From an uncultured Neisseriaceae bacterium (GTDB lineage: Bacteria > Pseudomonadota > Gammaproteobacteria > Burkholderiales > Neisseriaceae), in assembly GCA_945267035.1 (NCBI GenBank), contig CALYOS010000003.1, positions 1 to 64,000 of the forward strand: a DNA stretch of 64,000 nt. The letters run 5' to 3'. Position 1 is the first letter of the stretch; each line of letters opens with the position of its first letter. The translations under genes were made by a program, and so were the position numbers. Positions 60,623-64,000 of this stretch are shown here, one piece after another. The notes under the pieces were generated by a model that had not been told where the DNA came from, searched no databases, and saw nothing but the letters and a program-made list of their open reading frames with translations.

Positions 60623-62938
60623 TTAATGGCAACAATTGTCAGGGTTGGGGTGTTGCGAAGGTCGCTGTCGGGTTGGCTGGCGCGGACCGATCATTTTCAT
60701 CACGGTAATCAATAAGATAAATAACAAGCTTATGGTGCCTAAGATATAGATGGCCGATTTCGATTCACTGATCCAATAAGATTGGTAATAAAAGGTTGCG
60801 CATGTCCAGCCAATGAAGAATGTCCAACCAGCAACAAACAGCATCCAGCGCCAGCCGGCTTCACGATAAATGGTACCTAATGCAGCTGCACAAGGTGTAT
60901 AAAGCAGGATAAAGATGAGATAAGCCATGGCAGAATGATTATTGCTGAAGGATTTTTCCATTTTGGAAACAGTGCCCGTTGATATTTCAAGCTCTTCCTG
61001 CACACTGGCTAAATCTTCGTTTACTGCGCTTATGCCGAGCGGATCCAGTACAGAATCTTTGAGTTTAGCTAAATTTTCTGGAATGGTTTTAAATGCTTTG
61101 CTTACACCTTCAATGAAGTTAAATGTCTCGTTAGAGCTGTCTTCAGTTTCCATCGAATAAAGGGAATTGAGTGTGGCTATAACGGCTTCTTTAGCAAATA
61201 TGCCGGTAAATATGCCTACTGTGGCGGGCCAGTTGTGTTCATTGATTCCCATTGGTTGGAAAACGGGGGTGATTTTTTTGCTGGTGACGGCGAGGATAGA
61301 GCGGTCGCTGTTGTTGTGACCGAACGAGCCATCGGTGCCTATTGAATTTAGCAGGCTTAAGATGGTGACCATGACAACGATGGCCTGACCAGCACGGAAG
61401 ATAAACCCTTTGAGTCGTGACCAGGTCAGGTACAGCATGCCGCGCAGGGTAGGTAAGCGATAGGCAGGTAATTCCATGATGAATGGAGTAATAGCCCCCG
61501 GTAGCAGAGTGTGCTTGAGGATTAATCCGGTAATAATGGCGATGACGATGCCGAGCAGGTAAAGGCTGAATACAACTGTTGCGGCATTTTGGGGAAAGAA
61601 GATGGTGGCAAATAAGGTATAAACAGGTAGGCGTGCACCACAAGACATAAATGGAATCATGCAGATAGACATGAGACGATCGCGGGTAGACTCTAAGGTG
61701 CGGGTACCCATAATGGCAGGTACGCCACAGCCAAAGCCAACGAGCATGGGTACAAATGCTTTGCCAGGTAAGCCGATGGCACGCATACCCCGATCAACAA
61801 CCATGGCCGCGCGTGCCAAGTAACCTGAATCTTCTAAAAAAGACAGGCATAAAAACATGGCCGCAATGACAGGAATAAAGGTGGCGACGGTTTGGATACC
61901 ACTACCTATGCCATTGGCCAATATGGCGGTGAGCCAGGCGGGTGCATGTACGCTGTTGAGCAAATAGGAAAACCCATCGACAAAGATGGTAGCGAATAAT
62001 ACATCGAAGAAGTCTGTAAATACTGAACCGAATTTGACGGCCAACATAAACATGAGATACATCATCAGCAGAAAACAAGGAATCCCGGTATATCGACCAA
62101 GGGTAAGATTGTCGATCTTATCTGACAGGGATATATTCGCCTCGCGCGGTTTTTCAATGACCTGACGACAAAGCTGATCGATAGCTTCATAACGCGCACT
62201 GGCTAGAGCCACATCTATCTCATTGTTACACCATGCTGATAAATCGTGCTGACATTGATGCAATGTTGATGTTTCCGCAGGGGTGAGCTGGGTAGTTGCG
62301 CCATTTAATAGCAACTCTATTAGTGACCATTGATTTAGCTGGTGGATAAAGCTATCCGCTGGCAGTTTGGCTAAATGTTGATGAATAATGCTGGTTTGTT
62401 TGTCACCTAAGGTAGCTATTTGGGTATTAGGCAGGATTGGGTTATGAATGACTTCACTCAAAACCTGCTCTAATTGATCCAAGCCGTTTTTTTTGGCAGC
62501 AGAAATGGGTACCACGGGACAACCCAATTGTTGGGTTAGTTTGGCGATATTGATTTGTTCGCCCAAGTTTTTTAAAGCGTCCATCATGTTTAGGACGATG
62601 ATCATTGGTCTTTGCAAATCTAACAGTTGAAAAGTCAGGTAAAGGCTGCGTTGCAGGTTGGTAGCATCAATGATGTTGACGATCAGGCTGTCAGGTTCAT
62701 TCAATACAAACTCGCGCGCGATCAGCTCATCTTCAGAGGTGGCGATTTGCAGATTTTCGATGGCATACGTGCCGGGTAAATCAACAATATCAATAGACTG
62801 GTTGTTGATGTGCATGCTACCGGTTTTGCGTTCGATGGTAACGCCAGGCCAGTTGCCAATGTGTTGGCGCGCGCCAGTTAGTGCATTAAATAGGGTGCTT
62901 TTGCCACAATTGGGGTTACCAATTAATGCTATTTTCAT
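60623..62938 (-). CDS. feoB: Ferrous iron transporter FeoB
   Basis: A 771-aa inner-membrane Fe(II) transporter. The N-terminal G domain has GNPNCGKST (G1, 7-15), DLPGTY (G3) and NMMD (G4), followed by a regulatory helical domain. The membrane part (from about 285) contains the two Gate domains, with FVPMLVGFGCGVPAIMGTRTLE and SCGARLPVYTLFA. The tail ends in DNCCH. It shares a TAATG overlap with feoA. Confidence 0.97.
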   Translation of the reverse strand: MKIALIGNPNCGKSTLFNALTGARQHIGNWPGVTIERKTGSMHINNQSIDIVDLPGTYAIENLQIATSEDELIAREFVLNEPDSLIVNIIDATNLQRSLYLTFQLLDLQRPMIIVLNMMDALKNLGEQINIAKLTQQLGCPVVPISAAKKNGLDQLEQVLSEVIHNPILPNTQIATLGDKQTSIIHQHLAKLPADSFIHQLNQWSLIELLLNGATTQLTPAETSTLHQCQHDLSAWCNNEIDVALASARYEAIDQLCRQVIEKPREANISLSDKIDNLTLGRYTGIPCFLLMMYLMFMLAVKFGSVFTDFFDVLFATIFVDGFSYLLNSVHAPAWLTAILANGIGSGIQTVATFIPVIAAMFLCLSFLEDSGYLARAAMVVDRGMRAIGLPGKAFVPMLVGFGCGVPAIMGTRTLESTRDRLMSICMIPFMSCGARLPVYTLFATIFFPQNAATVVFSLYLLGIVIAIITGLILKHTLLPGAITPFIMELPAYRLPTLRGMLYLTWSRLKGFIFRAGQAIVVMVTILSLLNSIGTDGSFGHNNSDRSILAVTSKKITPVFQPMGINEHNWPATVGIFTGIFAKEAVIATLNSLYSMETEDSSNETFNFIEGVSKAFKTIPENLAKLKDSVLDPLGISAVNEDLASVQEELEISTGTVSKMEKSFSNNHSAMAYLIFILLYTPCAAALGTIYREAGWRWMLFVAGWTFFIGWTCATFYYQSYWISESKSAIYILGTISLLFILLITVMKMIGPRQPTRQRPSQHPNPDNCCH

Positions 62939-63177
62939 TATTTAACTTTCACCACGCTAATTGCTCGGGCTTCTTGACGACGCAAGCATAGATTGAATCC
63001 ACGGGTTCTGATCTCAAGAGGATCTCCTAACGGAGCCGTTCGGATCACGGTGACTTCGCTACCAGGGGTGATGCCCATGGCCAGCAGACGACGTCTGAAC
63101 TGCTGTGATTCTGGAAGTAAGGAGTTGATGACGGCCGTTTGTCCAAGTGGAAGTTGATCCAGAGTTAGTGCTGACAC
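62938..63177 (-). CDS. feoA: Ferrous iron transport protein FeoA
   Basis: A 79-aa SH3-like protein that supports FeoB. Typical blocks are LDQLPLGQTAVI, RRRLLAMGITPGSEVTVIRTAPLGDP and the final strand RGFNLCLRRQEARAI. It is the first gene of feoABC and its stop overlaps the feoB start by 1 bp. Confidence 0.95.
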   Translation of the reverse strand: MSALTLDQLPLGQTAVINSLLPESQQFRRRLLAMGITPGSEVTVIRTAPLGDPLEIRTRGFNLCLRRQEARAISVVKVK

Positions 63178-63220
63178 AGTGGTTCACTTTCTTTATCTGG
63201 GGATGTGGTTTGTTTTTATT

Positions 63221-63239
63221 GGGAATCATTCCTATTCGC
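63221..63239 (-). promoter_or_regulatory. Weak Fur-box candidate upstream of feoA
   Basis: GCGAATAGGAATGATTCCC (minus strand) matches about 11 of 19 positions of the classical Fur consensus, 44 bp before feoA. Regulation by Fur or an oxygen sensor is likely on biological grounds, but this site is weak. Confidence 0.3.
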
Positions 63240-63599
63240 AATGATATGCAATTTACTGGTTAAGGTGGATATGATGTTCTCTAAAAACGGGTTATTAACT
63301 GTTTTGTCATGTCAATGTTGTATCAAGTATTCATTTTTTCAATATCGCTAAATGGTTGTTTTAAGTTGTTTTATACATAAATTTTGATTGCAAGATTTTG
63401 TTAAATGGCTGGCTTGCATGAATGTTGTTTTGACCAGGCTAAGGATACCGTTCCTGTGATATTTTTTAAAGTAGTCATTCAATAGCTAGTCTGGGGTTTA
63501 ATTAAGTGAGAATTGCTGTGCTGTTTAGAATTTAAATCAGATTTTGGTTATCAATTCTTTTTTATTGTTTATTTTACCTCACAATAATATTAAGCTATG

Positions 63600-63634
63600 C
63601 CTAAGTTAAGTTATCTAAAAGCTTAGGTTTTTTT
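63600..63634 (+). terminator. Orphan terminator-like hairpin on the plus strand
   Basis: CCTAAG (63600-63605) pairs with CTTAGG (63622-63627) and is followed by T7. No gene precedes it on the plus strand, so it may end a small RNA transcribed from the feoA upstream region. The rest of 63240-64000 shows no gene. Confidence 0.35.
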
Positions 63635-64000
63635 AGGCTCTAAAATCTTGAGGCGCTATTACTGGGGTTGATTTGGCTAGTTTGGTGGATCATCACTTTA
63701 CTGTTGTTCAGTTTTTCAGCAATCTGTTTTCTGTTTTGCTGTACCAAAAGCCAATCACCATTTCATGTTTTTATGAATTGGTATCTGGTTGAGGAAAATA
63801 AAAAATAATCGCGCTAGAGAGGTTCTTCTTGTACATTATTACTGAATAATAATCATAAATTGGGATATGGCCAATTAATTTGATCATTGCAATGGCTGCT
63901 TTAAGGGGTTGAGCAATCGATTGAAATTTAAGTAGAAGAAATCTTGTTTGGTTTTTGCTGCGTTGATGACTATGGTAAAGCTTAATAATTGTAGCGCTTA

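Overview
This 64 kb window is bacterial chromosome. It most likely comes from a low-GC member of the Neisseriaceae (Betaproteobacteria), and a Snodgrassella-like bee-gut symbiont would fit. This assignment is an inference. It rests on the zipA-ligA-galU order, a PilC/PilY1-type pilus tip protein, a long LigA (807 aa), gyrB directly after dnaN with no recF between them, and many AT-rich non-coding stretches of 0.5-1.3 kb. No rRNA operon, CRISPR array or complete insertion sequence was seen. One ordinary tRNA (Phe) and one tRNA-like element are present.

Layout: (1) 0-4.5 kb holds the end of a pepN-like gene and a Fur-box-controlled iron operon P19-cupredoxin-efeU-efeO-efeB. (2) 5.6-10 kb holds a small unknown gene, a structured non-coding block, and a divergent MerR / MFS efflux / secreted-protein locus. 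(3) 10.9-16.7 kb holds tRNA-Phe, ampD, zipA, ligA and galU. (4) 17.4-20.7 kb holds an RNA-repair locus: a free-standing anticodon-type stem-loop, a tRNA-like RNA, an SPFH/slipin protein with repeated N-terminal modules, and the RNA ligase RtcB. (5) 20.9-23.3 kb is a frameshifted pilY1/pilC gene. (6) 24.7-31.8 kb is a type IC restriction-modification operon, hsdM - small ORF - hsdS - prrC - hsdR, carrying an anticodon nuclease as in the E. coli prr locus. (7) 32.6-40.6 kb is the replication/housekeeping cluster gyrB-dnaN-dnaA, divergent from rpmH-rnpA-yidD-yidC. (8) 41-46 kb holds an OmpA-family lipoprotein, cysS, a TPP-riboswitch-controlled thiM-thiE, and rpmE. (9) 45.8-57.6 kb is accessory: a decayed immunity-like gene, a urea transporter, terC, a flavodoxin, a lipoprotein flanked by direct repeats, yaaA, yjdM, a Fur-box-linked hutW-hutX-SDR heme operon, and a frameshifted GtrII-type membrane protein. 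(10) 58-63.2 kb holds glmS and feoABC.

Two themes connect genes across the window. Iron and heme acquisition recurs (efe/P19, hutWX, feoABC), with good Fur boxes at two of the three loci. The most interesting theme is RNA damage and repair. PrrC-type nucleases cut a tRNA anticodon loop and leave 2',3'-cyclic phosphate and 5'-OH ends, which are the ends RtcB joins. Here an intact PrrC lies about 7 kb from RtcB. The slipin-rtcB pair is itself preceded by a tRNA-shaped RNA that lacks the universal U33, and by a stem-loop whose loop equals that of tRNA-Asp. I consider this tRNA-like RNA / slipin / RtcB locus the best candidate for an undescribed system here.
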